Shown: positions 62,652-64,000 of the stretch, piece by piece | Position numbering within the stretch: position 1 is the stretch's first letter | Layout of the letters: each line of letters begins with the position of its first letter | Assembly (NCBI RefSeq): GCF_000526635.1 | Contig: NZ_JAGL01000001.1 | Location: 124,001 to 188,000 of the forward strand | Direction: 5' to 3' | From: Aminobacter sp. J41 | Lineage (GTDB): Bacteria; Pseudomonadota; Alphaproteobacteria; Rhizobiales; Rhizobiaceae | DNA length: 64,000 nt | Position numbers and translations under genes: made by a program | Notes under the pieces: generated by a model | Databases searched by the model: none | What the model was told of the DNA's origin: nothing | The model's input: the letters and a program-made list of their open reading frames with translations, nothing else

Positions 62652-64000
62652 TTAGTCGGGGACCATCTGGCCGACCGTGGCGCTGGCTGGCTCCTTCTCG
62701 TCTTCGAGCTTCACCTCGTCCGCTTCCTCGCCGGTGATGACGGCAACCACATCTGCTGCGAGGGTCTCGAGAAGCTGGGTTTCCTTTTCCGTCAGCTCGT
62801 GCGGCTCGTTGTCGAGGAGGCACAGCGCGCCGAGGACATGGCCGTCCGGAAGCTTGAGCGGCGCGCCGGCGTAGAAGCGGGTGTTCCAGAGCTCGACCGC
62901 AGGATGCTCGGCGAACATCGGGTCGCGTTGCGTGTCCTCCACCACCAGCACCTCGCCAGTCGAGACGACGTGGTTGCAGACGGCATCGTCGCGGCGCATG
63001 ACGATCATGTCGGTGCCGTCCTTCGTGCGCACGCCCGGCAGGTCCTTGCTCTGGCCGACGATGAATTCCTTGTCGCGGTCGATTGCCGAGATGACCGCGA
63101 AGCCGACCTTGAACACATCAGCGGCGCGCTTTGCGAGAAGGTCGAGATCCTCGCGGACATGGCCGTCGAGAAGATGCGTCTCGTGGAGAAGGCGAATGCG
63201 TTCCTCGTCATTCTCGGGTGCCGCCGCCAGCACCTCGGCCTGCGCCTCGACAGGCTTGAGCAGGCGGCGGATGCGCGCCACAGCCTCGTGGACGGAGGTG
63301 ACCAGCGCATCGGCGCCGAGCATCTGGTGCGCGTCCTTGACCGTCAGGTGCTCCGGGCAGTTCCAGAGCGCGAGAACGATGCGGACATTCGGCCAGTTCT
63401 GACGGATGCGGCGGCAGATCTGGCGGGCCGGCACGTCCGGGGCGTCGCTGAAATAGGAAATGCAGAGGGTGTCGACCTCGGCGAGGTCCAGCTTCGCCAC
63501 CTTGCGCAGGCCGATGGAGCTCGCGCCACGGAACTCGGCGCGGATGCCCTCGGTGGAGAGCGCATGCGCCAGCATCTCGGACGAGACCGCGTCGATCTCC
63601 CACTTGCCGCCAATGCAGACGACGCGGGGGCCGATGGCTGCCTCGGGCGCGGCAGGATAATCCTCGCGCAGTTCGTCGAGAAGGTCGTCCATGCCGTTGG
63701 CGATGCGCAGGCGATATTCGGCGGTCGAGTTACGCGAATAGTCGGCGCTTGCCTGGCGCAGTACCTCGAGCCCGACCTCGTCGTAGTAGTCGATGAGCGA
63801 GGTTTCCTCGATCGCCTCGTTGGATATCTCGACGGCTTCTTCGGGATCGTCGGCGATCAGGCGCTGGTAGATGCGGGTCGGAAGGTCGAGCGCAGGTGAT
63901 GAGCCAAGGAGCGTCACCAGGAACTGCATCTGCGGAATGTTGCGACCTAGCACGAGGAGGCACACGGTCAGCGGCGTCGACAGGATCAGGCCGACCGGTC
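62652..64000 (-). CDS. AI-2E/PerM family transporter with C-terminal GAF domain (5' end missing)
   Basis: The frame is open to the window edge, giving the last 449 or so residues. The first visible residues, PVGLILSTPLTVCLLVLGRN, are the end of the AI-2E transporter (PF01594) membrane domain. A helical linker follows (IYQRLIADDPEEAVEISNEA), then a Rossmann-like region (VVCIGGKWEIDAVSSEMLAH) resembling a B12-binding-type fold. Last comes a GAF domain (FKVGFAVISAIDRDKEFIVG, VVEDTQRDPMF, GALCLLDNEPHELTEKE). A sensory tail on this transporter family suggests regulated transport or signalling. The ligand is unknown. Confidence 0.82.
   Translation of the reverse strand, partial: PVGLILSTPLTVCLLVLGRNIPQMQFLVTLLGSSPALDLPTRIYQRLIADDPEEAVEISNEAIEETSLIDYYDEVGLEVLRQASADYSRNSTAEYRLRIANGMDDLLDELREDYPAAPEAAIGPRVVCIGGKWEIDAVSSEMLAHALSTEGIRAEFRGASSIGLRKVAKLDLAEVDTLCISYFSDAPDVPARQICRRIRQNWPNVRIVLALWNCPEHLTVKDAHQMLGADALVTSVHEAVARIRRLLKPVEAQAEVLAAAPENDEERIRLLHETHLLDGHVREDLDLLAKRAADVFKVGFAVISAIDRDKEFIVGQSKDLPGVRTKDGTDMIVMRRDDAVCNHVVSTGEVLVVEDTQRDPMFAEHPAVELWNTRFYAGAPLKLPDGHVLGALCLLDNEPHELTEKETQLLETLAADVVAVITGEEADEVKLEDEKEPASATVGQMVPD

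Overview
The window is GC-rich, densely coded alphaproteobacterial DNA, most likely a chromosome of a Hyphomicrobiales (Rhizobiales) species near the Phyllobacteriaceae/Rhizobiaceae. Evidence for this is a sitABCD manganese transporter beside a Mur-like Fur protein, a tail-less FtsZ2, a TTAA-N7-TTAA CtrA-type box, a DUF1403-ScpB pair, rhizobial palindromic repeats, and many 4-nt ATGA/GTGA overlaps inside operons. This placement is inferred from gene content, not from a marker-gene search. I saw no rRNA, tRNA, CRISPR array, prophage or intact insertion sequence.

Region by region. 1-2.8 kb: the 3' end of polA, a soluble chemoreceptor behind a CtrA-type box, and rpe with a hairpin at its start codon. 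2.9-14.2 kb: a minus-strand carbohydrate operon (ABC importer, two TIM-barrel isomerases, a Gfo/Idh/MocA oxidoreductase, an aldo-keto reductase and a cytoplasmic GH43 enzyme) and a divergent LacI regulator, with two identical 14-bp palindromic operators between them. rpe and gnd flank this block. 14.2-22.7 kb: gnd, an MHYT-GGDEF-EAL protein, mur and sitABCD, and a glutathione transferase. 22.9-26.3 kb: two related small secreted proteins, a BMP-type nucleoside-binding protein, an anti-sigma factor with no sigma gene beside it, and slyX. 26.4-33.9 kb: a nucleoside ABC transporter followed by cdd, purine nucleoside phosphorylase, tsaB, rimI and a PlsC-like acyltransferase, most joined by 4-nt overlaps. 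dtd and a small lipoprotein lie opposite.

34-36.2 kb is an accessory patch with a frameshifted Fic gene and its small partner, then a conserved unknown. 36.2-41.5 kb has lepA, an Ala-rich small protein, cspA, and a three-gene DUF1403-ScpB-membrane-protein cassette. 41.5-42.3 kb has palindromic repeats around a small GIY-YIG nuclease. 42.3-49.6 kb has two divergent GlxA-type regulators, a glycine-betaine-type ABC transporter, a DMT permease, ohrR and a frameshifted ABM-domain gene. 49.8-55.4 kb has cytochrome bd (cydAB) and a MarR-EmrAB efflux operon. 55.7-64 kb has a small unknown, ftsZ2, an alternative cytochrome c oxidase with a fused subunit I-III, CopD- and CtaG-type proteins, and the 3' part of an AI-2E-type transporter carrying a cytoplasmic GAF domain.

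The best candidates for undescribed biology are the DUF1403-ScpB-membrane-protein cassette (39.1-41.5 kb), the fused oxidase whose K-channel lysine position is Gln (57.6-60.2 kb), the AI-2E/GAF fusion (62.6-64 kb), and the Fic locus interrupted at a G7 tract (34.2-35.1 kb).
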